Assembly (NCBI GenBank): GCA_028532985.1
Contig: JANCIK010000001.1
Location: 930,001 to 994,000 of the forward strand
Length of the DNA: 64,000 bases
Direction: 5' to 3'
Source: Stropharia rugosoannulata
Taxonomy: Eukaryota; Basidiomycota; Agaricomycetes; Agaricales; Strophariaceae
Part shown: in pieces, positions 36,198 through 50,000 of the stretch
How positions within the stretch are numbered: position 1 is the stretch's first letter
Layout: the number at the start of each line of letters is the position of its first letter
Position numbers and translations under genes: made by a program
Notes under the pieces: generated by a model
Told to the model about the DNA's origin: nothing
Seen by the model: only the letters and a program-made list of their open reading frames with translations
The model's database searches: none

Positions 36198-38522
36198 TTA
36201 GGCCTTGTACATAGCATCTAGGAAAGCAGTCGCAAGCTCCCCAACCATCTCAGGACCCACAGAACTTGAATTTCCGAGACCTATAGCGGGTTTTAGCTTG
36301 AAACAAAACTAACAAAACCTCTGAAGAAAAAGGGCATACCATAAACAGCAACCATCGTTCCTTTACCGCTCGGGTTAACACGAGCGTCACGGACTGAATC
36401 CTTTAGATCCGCAATGAACTGATCCACAACTGACAGAGTGAGATGCTGTATGGAGGTCTGTATTAGCTCCACCTCTTCATATTCTGGGTTGAGATATTCT
36501 TACCGTACACGCGATATGGACGCTCTTTGGGTCGCTGAGTCCGTTGAGATGCCACCCGCGCTTGCTCATACCATCGCCCACTTCCAACGCGTCAACCTTA
36601 GGGTGTTTGCTCGCGAACGCTACCACAGAGGCAGGCGGATCACCGAGTACATATAATTCAGGAATATCGTCGGTTATGGCGTCAGCAATGGTGCGGGTAG
36701 CAGTAACGATTTCTCGACAGGACTTCATGTAGCCTCTGATATCCCAACAAGTTAATGAGGAACCACGCCTTGGAGAAGATGCCTTACTCGGTTCCCATGT
36801 AATGCATCACTGCCCAGCAGCCAGCAATGAGAGCTCCTGGTCTATTAACGAGATGTGGTATTAAATACTTTAGTTGAGGAGCTGAACAGCGAATATCTTA
36901 CCGAGAGCCAGACATACTTGGACTGGCATAGACTCCACCTATGGCACTGTTCTCAGAAACTTTATTTGGTGTAACAGGAACACACTCACCAGGCCATGTA
37001 GGGTTTACGTAGTATTGATATTGGCGTAGCTCAGCGGATCTGTACATAATGACAGAGGTCCCCTACAGGCTGAGATGAGTATAACAGATGTGTATAACTT
37101 AATTGGTCTACCTTAGGGGCGAAGCCGTACTAGATGTGCTATTATTAGGCACTGCAGGAGAAAATGAACGAAATGCATACTTTGTGCGTATCACAGCTAA
37201 TGCTAGTCACACCGTCGACAGAAAAGTCGAATGGTGAAAGCTTGTACCTTCCTTTTGAGCTCCCATTGGAGAGTCCACAGGGCTCAAGGAATGGTACAAT
37301 AAAGGACCCAAGGCAGCAGTCGACATGAAGCCCGAGCTTGTACTTTTTAGCGAGCAGAGCGAGCGCCTCGATATTATCTTGGTTGCCATCGGGGAAGTTG
37401 ACGCACGAACCTACGAGCTGTAGGAAATTAGATATGTTGGAATTGACTCGTATGACAAAATCTTACGAGGATTGTATTCGAATTGCTAGTTCAAGGATAA
37501 GAGTTTGAAATCATTCAACCAAGCCTGGAAACTTCAAAATCGGACGTACATCGCGCGCTTGACTAGTTTGAGATTAATTTGCCGAGTGTATGAATCAAGT
37601 GCAATTGTGTGAACTTTGATACCAAAATATGCTGCAGCTTTATCAAACGCTGCATGAGCAGTGGTAGATACAATCCTAAAAGTAGTCAGTAGAAAACCGA
37701 AAAGGTAAATCAATCATCCATACATCTCTGGTTCCTTGATGCCTTTGACTGCTCTGGCCCAGTCGCGGTACGTCTTGACTGCCATAACGATACTCTCGGT
37801 TCCCCCAGACGTCATAGTACCTGCCGATCCCGACGGTCCGCGATACATCTTAAGGCACATGGCAACGACCTCCGCCTCCATCTTTCGGATAGCAGGGAAG
37901 ACGTCGGGGTGGAGGGGGTTCGACACACAGTAGCGAGAATATGCAGAGACAATAATCTTTGAAAGCTCTTCGCCACCATCTGAATGACATGTATGAGCTT
38001 CGTGTTTGATGCAAGATAGAAAACAGCGGTACGATAAACTGCGCCGGATATCTTTCCCTCGCGCCAACTTCCCGCAGATCCGCCTAGTTCTATATCCATT
38101 TTGTCCATCTCCTGGAGAATCCAATCTAGGGTCTTGCCCTCAGATGGAAGGGCTAAGTGCCGAGTGACATTCGCGCCCTTAGGGACGAGACGGGCTTCGA
38201 TATCTAGCTTGGCTTGGTCCATCTGTTCAGTGACTTTCTTGCGCGTCGATGGCATTCTCAGAACTAGCCGCACTATGTGCTATATGTTCCGGAGGTTTTA
38301 GCGTCAAACAGTTAATAATCAAGAGACCTCTACCTGAGATATCCAAGTATACAAATCTTTCGCAGATGCAGTGATTCCCCTTGCCCGCAAGTGTCTGTGT
38401 GCCTTGAGAGTCTGAGTGAGGATGATATAATAGAACAGCCCAGATTTAGCATTGTCAAAAGTGAAGAGAAGTGGGAGGTATTGACGGAGGGGGCCCCGCA
38501 CGCCAGATACTACTGCGGACAT
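36198..38522 (-). CDS. DPL1: Sphingosine-1-phosphate lyase
   Basis: Thirteen exons, complement 38334-38522, 38033-38279, 37724-37979, 37550-37675, 37467-37485, 37181-37417, 37112-37129, 36990-37062, 36902-36938, 36788-36841, 36504-36735, 36340-36445, 36198-36280; 558 residues, every phase consistent. This PLP enzyme of the ER cleaves phosphorylated long-chain bases to a fatty aldehyde and phosphoethanolamine, the exit step of sphingolipid metabolism. Marks: an N-terminal hydrophobic segment, [31 protein letters not shown] and CDTHKYGFAPKGTS, where the Lys after THK-side motif binds PLP. The K/YGFAPK/GTS block is split over an 18 nt exon. Close divergent neighbour: the PhyH-family gene (198 bp). 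Confidence 0.95.
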
Positions 38523-38720
38523 GGCGGTTGAATACAAGTTACAAAAGCTTGTGAAACTTGGACTGTATGACCTTCTATAATTAACCGCGTCGAGGCACTT
38601 GATCGTTCTCACGGGTTGTTGACGATGACACAACCGGCGCGCGCAAGCAGACCGAAAGTAGACCAGCCTTGATCCTCCTGTCAGTCACTATCGTTTGTGA
38701 AGTTGTGAACAGACTTAGCC
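38523..38720. promoter_or_regulatory. 198 bp bidirectional promoter, S1P lyase / PhyH-family gene
   Basis: The two start codons (38522 on minus, 38721 on plus) are only 198 bp apart, so their promoters must overlap. No clear TATA on either side. Confidence 0.5.
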
Positions 38721-40198
38721 ATGGGTACCTATAATTACTTGACTGAAGAGCAGATCAACAAGGCGCGCCCACTCTAGTATCCCCAACATGCATATGCAAG
38801 TTATCTAACCCTCACGGAAGCAGTTTCGCACAGACGGGTTTGTCAAGATAACATATCACTTATCAACTCCCTTTTGCTTACTGGTTGGTTTAGATACCTT
38901 GTCATCCCGAACTTTCTGCCATCACAGGATACAGAGCTGTTGTTGAATCGTTCGAAAGAGCTTTTAGACGACTTCAACGTCGAAGATCACCCGAGGGTAC
39001 ATACAGTTGCTTCGAAAGTAACTCAACTGGCTTATACCAACCTGCTGCCCTCTCTAGACCAAATTTACGACCAGCGACGAGAATCATATCGGGGATGACT
39101 ATTTTCTCAATTCCGGTGACAAGATGTGCGTATATCTTACAGGGCTGAAGTCATTGTACTGTTGCTCACGTTCTATGCCATATCCAGACGATATTTCTTG
39201 GAGGAAGACGCCGTAGATGCTCATGGAAAGCTGACAAGGGAGAAGCAGAAGGCAGTTAACAAGATAGGTCATGGTGGGTCTGCTCAAAGCTCACGAATTT
39301 GATTGTTTTATTAAGGGCCGTTTCAGCGTTACATGAGCTTGACCCCGCGTTTCGTAAAGTCACTTTGGAGAACGACAAGCTCAGGTCTCTCGTCAAAGAT
39401 TTGAAATTTCACAAGGATCCTCTAGGTAAGGCCTGTTACCGTTGTTGAATTGCTTTACGGGAATTCACAGACCTGCAGCCTTGCAGTCCATGGTAATTAC
39501 TAAACAAACGCATATCGGAGGAGAAGGTGAGCCTTTATCTTTACTAAGGCGCTCGTTTATAGCTTGACACTATATCGCAGTTCCTGAGCATAATGACTCG
39601 TGAGCATCATTTGCACAGTGATTTAATTAAGTGCTCTTCAATAGTATGCTAATTTTCTTTCAGGACGTTTCTTGTAAGTATGCATGTCAGATAATGCACT
39701 TCAAGAGCTTTATCGTACTTCGACAGTACACCAACCCACCATCCGCCTTAGGTTTTTGGATTGCATTAGAAGAGTGCACCGCAACCAATGGCGCCCTTTC
39801 TTTCCTTCCGGGCTCCCATATGACTCACCCGATAACTAAACGCTTTGTACGGCTCGGCGAAGGCAAGGGAACTGGGTTTGAGCAACTTGTCAGCCCAGAA
39901 GAAGAAGCCGAACTGGCTAAGCAACCCAGGGGTGAATACATTCTCGAAACATGCAACCCCGGTAAGTCGGCTATCATTCTCTTCTCAAAAAAATCTCACT
40001 ACTGCAGGTGACTTGGTTCTGATACACGGGTCTGTTTTGCATAAATCTGAACGGAACACGAGTCCACGCACACGTTTCGCGTACACCTTCCACATGATCG
40101 AAAGTCCTCCTTACGCCGAATACGACGAGAAGAATTGGCTCCAACCTACGAAGGAGATGCCTTTTTCAAAGATACTGAATTCGGTGGAAGTCAATTAG
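38721..40198 (+). CDS. Phytanoyl-CoA dioxygenase family protein (PHYHD1-like)
   Basis: Eleven exons: 38721-38762, 38821-38837, 38894-38996, 39058-39125, 39188-39273, 39327-39425, 39479-39526, 39581-39599, 39664-39673, 39727-39961, 40008-40198; 305 residues. A non-haem Fe(II)/2-oxoglutarate oxygenase: QFRTDGYLVIPNFL at the N-terminus, GDDYFLNSGDKIRYF, the iron-binding H-x-D in VPEHNDSTFLY, distal His in LVLIHGSVLHKSERN and the 2-oxoglutarate Arg in RTRFAYTFH. The substrate is unknown. HND-STFL-YTNPP is assembled across 19 nt and 10 nt exons. Intron 1 starts with GC (aag/gcgcgc), required for the QINK/QFRTDGY junction. Confidence 0.9.
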
Positions 40199-40300
40199 GA
40201 GCTATCACTCGTATCTTCTTTGGTATGCATTTTGTCTCTCTATCTTTGAATGGAACTACGTTTGTGGATGTAAAGTATAATGTTTAAGATCCTGATATGT

Positions 40301-41698
40301 TCAGAATATAGCTAAAGCACTGTAAAACATAAGGTCCACGAAATATTGAGGACACGGCCTGAACATACTTTGGAGGGCTTGCTATGCCGTTGACGATGTT
40401 CAAAGGACTTGAGGCGACGAAAAATGAACGCCGGCCCAATTCCTTGCAAGTTTTGCTCAGCCCTTCTAGATCGAATAGTTCCCCCATCGGCGTCTACCAT
40501 GGAAGGAACATAGAAGAAAGAAGTGTAGCGAGTCAATAAAATTAGTCGCTACTGAAGTGGTATTAAACACCTACCCCCCACAAGGCAAGAAGGTAGTCAT
40601 GCAGATCCCATTCAGCGAGTTTATTAGGTCGTACTTCAAATGCAGGCGTGTCTGAAGCTACGGCGGCAAAATGGTGGTTCCTGTATTTTTGTTAGCATAA
40701 TATCTGTGCATATAAAGGCATCGAGTTCAAAGCTAACCACAGCCATTCGACCTCTGCCTCAGACTGACGTATCCCAACAGCTCGCGTTGGTGGCTGCGAC
40801 AAGGCAATCTTTTCCTCCGCGGTGGCATGGCTGTCATACCAGTTCACGAATCCCATCCGGACAAAAAGAATATCACCCTGTTCAAAAAGGACGCCCTGAG
40901 ACTGTGCACATGCTTCCAGATCGTCCGCGGTGACTTCATGGTACTGATTTGGGGCGTATCGGATTCCCTTTTCTTGAGCATACGACAAATAGTCCAGCAA
41001 GACGCCTCGACCAACTATTTTGCCTTGTAACACTGCATTTATAGGATTAAAATCACCAACTTAGATCATTTAGTCGACAATTTCAGTACCGTGAATGCCG
41101 TTTCTAGAACGCTGATCGAAAGCGGACAATTTCACAGGTGTCCCCTCGCCTTCCAGATCTAAGACTTCGCTGACATGCAAGCCGTTATAAAATTGCCCTG
41201 CGTTCGCATTCCACAGATTAAACATTTTTGAGGACCCTCTTGGGTATCTCTCATACCTGTTTTGTAAAAGCTCCAATGGTTGAGTCCATCCCACTGTGAT
41301 CCGCACTGGGTGTTCATATTTACTTCGTCGTCAACAACGTATGTTTTTTTAATCTCTGGCATCCGAAAGACCCTGTGCTCGAGCCCTTTTCTCTTGTAGC
41401 CCGCTGGAAAAGGTTTGTGAGCTTCCCAGTTGAGACTACACAGTTTTCCATGTTTTATCTCTGTCTGAGATGCCCGTAAAATTCTGGATGGGGTCAGAAG
41501 ATTGATCGACCCGAGCTCGTCTTTGACGGTAGACTGTGATAAGTGTTCATAGAATCCCCATATCGCCCCTGGGAAGACTCAGTATTATTTTCGTGCCGTC
41601 CGAGGGGCACTGAACAGACCTGGTGGATCTCCAAGGCGGAATGGTAATGAGGAGAGAGTGGGGAAATCAACGTCGTCAAATGGCGATGTTGCTGCCAT
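40301..41698 (-). CDS. Cyclase family protein (kynurenine formamidase-like fold)
   Basis: Seven exons: complement 41620-41698, 41257-41568, 41090-41197, 40741-41032, 40575-40680, 40369-40493, 40301-40319; 346 residues. Family marks (Pfam Cyclase, PF04199): CGSQWDGLNHW, GIHVLQGKIVGRGVLLDYL, QGDILFVRMGFVNWY, LHDYLLALWGTPMGELFDLE and C-terminal ASPPNALAIF. The last exon is 19 nt and turns a long read-through tail into the standard ASPPNALAIF ending. Metal-dependent hydrolase fold; fungal members of this branch are mostly uncharacterised, so the substrate is unknown. Convergent with the PhyH-family gene (102 bp gap). Confidence 0.88.
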
Positions 41699-41911
41699 TT
41701 TGCAAGCTACGTTCCACGAGTTGGAAGGTGTAGAAGAGCATTGAATTCATATAAGAGCAAACCACTTGTTCCCATAGCTGAGAAATTTAGAGTGCATCAT
41801 CTGACAAATTCCAGAAGTTTAGACGTTGTTGTGTATAATAAATACAGGTGTTATATTTGCATCTTATAGTTAGCACTTAAAAAGATCCACGGCGGATCCC
41901 ATAGAATGATT

Positions 41912-44900
41912 TCATGCTTGAATCCCAACAATTGGACTGAGCCACGATTCATAGTCGGCTTCGTTGGCAGGGTTTCCAGTTACTTTCAACGCACGCACGA
42001 GAATCCGATACTGTCCATTAGAGATAGTAGTCCCATTCGCAAATGTGGGCGTGCTCAGAACAAGCGTATTGAATGCGTTCTCGGTCGGGTCCTGCGAAGA
42101 CATTGGTTAGGCCCCTACCTGATGACAATTGACATAATTAAATAGTAGCTCTTACCTCATTGTTTCTTGTGACGAAGTCGAACTCAGCAAGAGATCCAAG
42201 AATCTGGACCTGGGCAAACGAGCCGCCAGCGTGCGGAGAAGGGAAACTGAAGAACGGGAATCCAAACAGCGAGCGCGACTGAATGGTGGGCGTGAACTTG
42301 ATATCCGGACTGACAAGATCGACTCTGAAGGTCGGTGTACCAAAGACCAGTCTGTTAATGGAAAGTTGCATGTATGTAAATGGTTGTCAAAGCGGCATAT
42401 GATACTTAGCACGAACCTCCACAGCAAAGTCGGAACATCATCTCCCACGAAAGAATAATTTGCAGGAGCTGTTTGTGCGTCACCGGCCGGGTCCAACAAT
42501 GTAGGTATCGGGATGCCGAAGAACATATCCGTATCATCCACGACCTGTTTGTTCTTGAGGCTTCCAGCTAAGCCAATATAGCTCACATGGAAAGTTTGTG
42601 ATACGCTAGGCCCGACAAGCTCAATGAAACCTGAGAAGACGGGGAAAGTCGATGCGTCGAGGTTGTTAGGTAGCTTGAATGTTACGAGTACTGTCTGCGT
42701 TTGCCCAGGGAGAAGAATAAGCGTGGACGGAATAATAGTCACTGAAGCGGATGTGCTTGAGAGTGGAACAGGGCCATCGGCTGGGAATATAGTGCCCTGA
42801 TTCAAAATGAACTTTGTGATCGCGAAGAAGATGTTTGCACATACAGGTTGCACCGTCAAAGCCGTACCAGCAGGTACATGCTTCAACTTGAAGGTTTGTA
42901 TGGTATTACCGGTATTCCTTACAGTAAATGTTTGACTAATGAACAGATGATCAATACACGTCTCATGCGCAGAAGTGGTTTATGCACATACATAGGTTTG
43001 AAGTGAGCCGTATCGTTCAATATAAGCTCCCCAGGCGAGACAACGGTTGTCGCGTGGATGGCGTCGAAGACATTGATCAAACCAGCGCCTTGTTGTGTGA
43101 GAGTCTGCAACGGGTCGCCGTCCGTCTTGCTTGAGCCAACAGGCTTTGCGGTTGTCTCGAACAAGGTCCGGGCGCCAGAAGCGACAGAGCTCGATTTTCC
43201 CTTAACAGCTAGCAATAGTGCAGAGCTTCCTGCGACAAAGGGAGTAGCCATCGATGTCCCCGAAAGCACTGCGAAAGAGCCGAGAGGCACTGGGAAAGTT
43301 GAGAGAATGTTACCTCCTGGGGCTGCAACAGCTGGCTTGAAAAAGAAATCGTTTGAAGGACCGTAGCTATTGTTTTCCTCAAGTTAGGATATAGATAATT
43401 ATGATGAAAAGAGGGAGTTACCTGGTGAACGATGAAATGAGGCCACCGTTGGGATCTGGGAAATTGAATGAACCACCGACTTGGGGAAATGAAATGGTGA
43501 GAGGCGCCTTTGCAGCAAATTGTTGAACAAGCTAGCGAACCCTAAGTTCAAATAAATGAATTACTTTGAAAAAATCTCGCCTTACGAATTCTCCATCAGC
43601 GGCTTGGATCAAAACTGCAGTAAAATTGCCGACAGCAATATCTGCAAAACCATTTCCATTGCTGCAAACTTTTAGCACATCAATCTCCACAGTGAACAAT
43701 CTGCTTACTCATAAATAAACGTATTGATGCCTCCTTTAGCTGCGATATTTGTCAACTTTTGGACCTGAAGAGGGAATTCACCAAACAGTAAGCATCCATA
43801 ACCATAAATTGCATGGGATGGACATACGAAAGAGCAAGTACCACGTCGAACAACAACCAAGAATTTTGACAAGTCAGGGGTACTATCTGGGAGGGGATTA
43901 CATGCGTCATCGGCGACTGTTGTGTCAGTTGAGGTGGCGAAGATCGGGAGATTCCCAGTAATGTTTAAAGGGAAGGTGGCAAAGTAAGTAATAGGAGCAT
44001 GCTGTATACCATTAACTGTAGCATTTTGTAGAGGAATTATAGTGCTGAGTACAGTTCATTAGAGACTGGTAATGGAAGGTGGTGATACAACTTACTTATC
44101 CAAACTAGCAACAGAAATGGCATTGATACCATTTCCAGGACTTGATGTGTACCAGGACCCCGAGGCTCCCTTTTGAAAAATTAGTACGCGACAAAAATGT
44201 CTGTTGTTGACCTACGTCGTTTCCAGCTGCGATCGTGACAATTTTACCACTGGCAGCTATCCTGCTCGAGACCACGGAGCTTGTACTCTCAGTCCAACCG
44301 TCCGCACCTCCAAGAGACATAGTGAGGATGTCTTGCCCATCGCTAACACCTCGTAAGAGTGCTTCAACAATGACTATAGAAGAAGGATTAACTTCTAACT
44401 CCTACATTCTGATAGATACACTCACTGTCATCAGTAACATCTCCGCTGCAGCCAAAGATTCTGTAAGACGAGATTGAAGCCCCATATGCTACACCGCTGA
44501 TGTTGAATTCGTTTCCAGGATTAGCACCTACGATTCCCTGGGGAGGAACAGAAAGGTGAGGAATGCGATAAACGTTGCAAAATTAACTTCAAAGTCTTAC
44601 TGCGACATGAGTTCCGTGACCTAAGCGCATATATTTATCAGTAAACAAAATCGTGTAATTGTTTGGGAAAGAGGCAAATTGGACGCACCATTGCACTGGT
44701 CCAAAGGATCAGGGTCGGGGACTGGCGTATTTGATCCTGGGGCGATATTAATACGTGTTTTAAAACACGTTAACAGACTGGTCACCGTTGTATGCATCGC
44801 CCACGAAGTCAAATCCGCCAACAATCTTGTGACCGGGCCCAAACCCTCCTCCAAGGGAGGGGTGGGTGTAGTCAGTACCAGTATCAATACTTAAGTGTTT

Positions 44901-45679
44901 ACAGAGTAAGCATATGATATTTATTTGAAAGCAGAATGTCTGCTCCAGCTTACATTCCAATTTTGATCCCTGTTCCGATTATTCCTTGAGCATGGAGCTT
45001 ATCAACACCCTGTGAATAAAAGAGGTATTCAGTATTTCGTTGAATATAAGAAAAGTTTAACGAGCTTCACAGTTAATATATGCGTCGACTCTGAATCAGG
45101 AGGCACCACAGGGTCCGTTAATCCAGTCACAACATGCGATAATACTGGCCTTGAGAATATAAATACATTGATGGACCAATCAATAACAAGGTGTAAAGGA
45201 CCAACTTAGGTGCAGCAATACGAACAACTGGGCGAATCGCGACCACTCCGGCTGTTTGTGAGATTGCGATAAAGTCCTGTATTATGGCTGTCAAAATACG
45301 CTTTGAGAACTTAACCGAGATAGTTCTAACGAACCTGAGTGGAGTTCACAGTTAATAACGCGCCCTGGAACAACCCGGACGCGTCATATTCTTTGTTAAC
45401 ATTGAAGTTAATTGCACGTTCTTGAAATGAAGCATAAACTGCATCCAAGGACTATTAATCGTCAGTGGGCAGCATCGTCGATCCAGTGTTAATACGTACA
45501 CGAGTGAACGATCGCTTGAGAGGAATGTCGGCGATATTGTCCACTTCGATTATAAATTTATTGGGAACGACATCTAAATTCGTAACCCTTTTGACGCTTG
45601 TTATCGGGAAGGCAGCATGCACATAAGCAAACTCTGTTAGCGATGCTAACAAGAGTGGCCATGGAGATGCAAGTTTCAT
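41912..45679 (-). CDS. Secreted subtilisin-like serine protease (S8, PA-domain type)
   Basis: A long gene broken by roughly twenty short introns; I give the span only. It starts with a signal peptide (MKLASPWPLLLASLTEFAYVHA). Catalytic triad: Asp in DTGTDYTHPSLGGG (codon about 44883-44885), His in GHGTHVAG (about 44616-44618) and Ser in SGTSMATPFVAG (43252-43254). Between His and Ser are LTMSLGG, IVTIAAGND, a PA-like segment and an Asn/Gly region; after Ser come a fibronectin-like Fn3 region and a C-terminal domain ending YESWLSPIVGIQA. An extracellular endopeptidase for nutrition or host protein breakdown is expected from the family. Confidence 0.9.
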
Positions 45680-47020
45680 GGCGATGAAGAAGGCGTCGGA
45701 ATGGCTGACAACAATCCTGTCCGTGTAGGAATTGCTATCTTATATATAGTGGGAAGCAATGCATCGTTAGATATGCCTTTCCATGCGGACCCTTTCAGGT
45801 GAGCATGGAAAGGCTTCCTGCCGTAATTATCACCGAGCGAAGCGCATTGTAGTACGACATTTCTGGTGGGATGATACAATTGGCTGCATGAGGGCGTCGA
45901 GTATACACCTCAAATGATTCCTGTATACATACAATCGGTTCCCAATCGCATCGTAAGAGTCTAAGGAAGCAGAGCTAAAATGAAATAAACCTACGTAACA
46001 TGTCTACAAGCATTGAGTGAGCGCTGATTCTGTTAAGTATTAGTTGCAGATCTCTACTCAGCCTGCACATAATAAAGGAGCATCTTGTTAGATATCACAG
46101 CAGTGATTAGTAGGTGTAGCCCAGTTTGCTCACTTATCGCGTGAGAGACCTCATACCGGATCGACAACTTGTACACCCCGTCCATGACACTGCCAAGAGG
46201 TTCAAAATAGATAGCCAGGGGTGGGTGGCAGAAACATGCGTACATCTGGGTTAAGGCGGAGGTGGCGTATTGAAATGGATAGCGCTTAATTATGGGCTGG
46301 TCGATTCTAAAGGGATGAAACTGCAAAAATGATAAACCATGTGGAATGTCTTCGCAGTGTGGGAGTTCAAAAGTACAGCAAGTTGACTTAACAAACTGTT
46401 GTCGTTTGGTTGCCGTGACAGACCAATTTCCGGAGTGAATCCTTAGTATCCAGTTCACTGAGAAATGGTTGCATAGTTGCTATTCGGTTTCGATCACATA
46501 AAAGCTTTGAATAAAGTAGAGGTAAGCGAATAGAGAGTGGAATGGGAGTCGAGACAGAACCATCATAGACTTCCGGAATTTTGGCCGCGCCGGACAAAGC
46601 CGGACCGGGCCAATATTTAGTAGGCACGTGATGGACTACGCGCCTCGTAATAACTGCGGCCTGCCGGCTGCAGATTCCAGAATGCACATTTCGTCGGATT
46701 GCATCAAGATTCAAGACCTGCCAGTAACCACAAATTCGTGAATGATACTTTATGACCTTACCTTCGCTGCGTTAACTCTGTGATCACTCTTCATCCTTTC
46801 ATCCTTTGTATTTTGCTACGTACAGCGTGAACTCGAGGCGCGTAATACTCCTCCAACTCTCCGACCTCAGGAATTGTTAGATCCAAGTCAGATTCTGCTT
46901 GGATCCTGCCTACATTATAAGCGGGCTTCAGTTCTCACTGGCAATTTACCGAGTGCAAGCAAATAAATATAACACGAATAATCACTATCTGTCATAGCTT
47001 TGGCGAACTGAATTAACCCG
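45680..47020. other. Intergenic region between the subtilase and muskelin genes
   Basis: Open frames on the minus strand at 46054-46458 and 46388-46714 lack ATG starts in good context or recognisable domains. No mobile element seen. Confidence 0.4.
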
Positions 47021-50000
47021 ATGGCCGAATCACACACCAAATCCAATGTGCCCCCTTCCCTTCCTTTGACATATTCCATTGCATCGTCCACGCCGCATAG
47101 CGGAAAGTATGGGCCCGAGAATATCATGTTTGACAAACCACTGGATCAGTCCAGTAGATGGAGTGGGGCCCTGCAAGGCAATGCAAATCAGTGGATAATG
47201 CTTCGTTTAGAATCATTGGCGGTCCTCAGTGCGTCTGTATGATTCCTACCTTAGCTTCCAAACACTCATATATGCTCTCTCCATGAACAGCTTCTATCAC
47301 TTTTGGAAAGGTGAGTGTTCTTGTACATATGTTGATGCAAACGCTCTTTCAACTTACATCTTATCAGTTTTCAAAGGGTACGAAAGTCATACGCTTGTGC
47401 TATGAATCAAGAAGTAAAACCTCGTCATAGCTCATCCTTGCAACGTGAAAGACCTGAAGGTTTTCCTTGGCGTGTCTGAAGACCATATGACGGAGGTCCT
47501 GCATGCGGGTCTCAAGAACGATACTATCCCGGAAACCTTCGTTCTTACGCATGTCAATAATTCCGGCATTATGTTCCCCACCCAATACGTGAAGATTGTA
47601 CCTATAGTGTTCGCGAATTTTTTCTTAACTCTTTGTACTACTTACTGACGCTTTGTTCAGAGCACATGGCCAGAATTTTCATATATCAATTTGGCACGTT
47701 GCTATGACTGGAATCGTCGACCCTACATATGTTGAAAGTGTCCGTCGTACATATGACGAGGTAGACTTGCTGAGACCATATGCATCATTATACAGCATAA
47801 CTAACACGAAGATATAGTTTCGAGAAACTTCAGTGCTGCGCTACGTGTTGAAACATCTTCGCCAACGACGCCTTTTGACACCTTACCAATCAATTTTGTC
47901 TCGCGCTAACATCCGACTCGAGCATCCACTCATCACCCAATTCCACGAGAGCCTTGTTTTACAAGGCAACTGGCCAAAGTCGGAGAAGCTCCTTGAGTCC
48001 ATGTCATCTGCCGGGCTCTTCGATGCTCATCTAAACTCATGCCAACCTCGCTCAGTGTGGACCCGCCTAACGGGTACAGATCCAGATGGCGATGTTCCAC
48101 CTGCTCGTGGCGGCCACGCTATGTGTATGGATCCTGTAAATGAGATGATTTACATCTTCGGGGGCTGGGACGGTAAGAAAAGCTTAGACGACTTCTGGGT
48201 GTATAGCGTCAAGGACGACAGATGGCAAGTTCTCAGCCACAGCACTACTCAAGAATCTAATGCACCCGGCGCCCGGTCTTGTCACAAAATGGTCTTTGAT
48301 ACCAAGAACGGGACGATTTACATACTCGGGCGACTGAATGACGACGATGGCCTCCGACCACCAGAACCGTCACCGGGAAGAGTCCACCAGGGTTCAAGCA
48401 GTTATCTCGTACCGACACAGCAACAACAGTCCCATGTCGCGACTTCTTCTGACACGACACCGTCTTCGCCTCCTCCTCCTAAGTTGCTTACTTCAGAATT
48501 CTACCGGTACCACACTCGTGGAGTACTAGCTGGAAAATGGGACTTTCTTTCGATTGATACTGCAGTAAGCTTTCTTTCCATTTTATTCGTTTCTTCAGCT
48601 AATGTTATCTTATGGTTAGTCTTCAGGTGGACCTCCACTCATTTTTGATCATCAAATGGTTATGGACTCGGAAGCACAAATGTTGTATGTCTTCGGAGGG
48701 CGTGTAGTCGACGGCGATTGGAATGTCTCGAAATTCTCAGAATTGTACAGTTATAACATAGCTACTAGCAAATGGAAATTGCTGCTCCAGTACGTATATG
48801 CCACCACGCTGCTCAAATACGCTTACAAAATCCAGTAGACAACCATATGGTGATTCTATGCATGGATATCAAGCCATACCTTCTCGATTCGGTTATTATC
48901 CGTCTCATTTTGCGCTTTGATCTTATGTTGATAACTTCGACCCAGGGCATTCAATGGTCCTCGATACACCTACGAAAACTCTATACATATTTGCTGGTCA
49001 ACGGGACGACAAGTATCTGTCGGACATGTATACCTATAACCTTAATACAGGTATTGCAACGGAAATATTTTCGAATTTTACCGCAGCTGGAGGACCCGAT
49101 GCATGTTTTACTCAGCGAGCTGTGATAGATCCGGAGCTGAAGGAAATTTACGTGTATGTTCATCTGGATTTTCCGTTACCCCTCTTGCTTATGACAAAAC
49201 ACCAGCTTCTGTGGCCTCACGAAAAGCCCAGGGACAAGTTCGCAAAATACGCTGCGTGCCTACCTCTCGAATTGGGTTTACCGATACGACACACATCCTG
49301 GACAATGGATGCATATTCTTCGCGAGCCTAACAAATCGCCTGCCGATATACCGCAACCCCGCTTTGCACATCAAGTAGTGTATAATTCGAATACGAAATC
49401 AGTCTTCTTGCATGGGGGTAATGCTGGTGGAGCCCGTACGCCTGAACCCGGCAGAAATGGGCGAGATGCAGAAGGAGAATCCATCACAATTGATGTTAGC
49501 GAGGATGGGCCGCCTGGAGTGGAGGAGAAACGGCTTGATGACTTCTGGCGGATGGAATTGAAAAGGCAAGAGATTATTTGATCGAGGCCAAGACTAATGC
49601 TCATTCCACCCTAGACCAGGTCCCGAAGAAATTATTCGCCAGGCAACCTTTCAAATACGGCGACAACAGTTAGCACATTGTTTTTTATTATGCATGAATA
49701 GCTGAGCATCGACACTTGGTACAGGTTTAGAGAAATGTGCGAGGAAGAAGCACCTATCAACGCTCTCAACTTCTTGCAGACACATGTGTCTAAGATGGTG
49801 GACCATTCTAACGCGAAAGAAACTGAAGTCTTCCGCTCATTGCTCACCCATTTGCTATCGCCTGCCAGCAGTGCAGTTGAGCATGAAGACTCAAGGGAGG
49901 GAAGCACGAGGCCGCGAAAAAGGTCGAAAGCGGATCGCCACGACAGCGGCGAATGGACCAGTGAGCTTCCGCAGGGAGACCTACCCGGCTACATCAGCGT

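Noticed and set aside
38721..41698. PhyH, cyclase and questin-oxidase-like genes as a biosynthetic cluster
   Set aside because: Separated by housekeeping genes, no backbone synthase; more likely coincidence.
46388..46714. Minus-strand frame upstream of the subtilase with a mitochondrial-looking N-terminus
   Set aside because: No ATG in frame at the proper place and no recognisable domain; left as intergenic.
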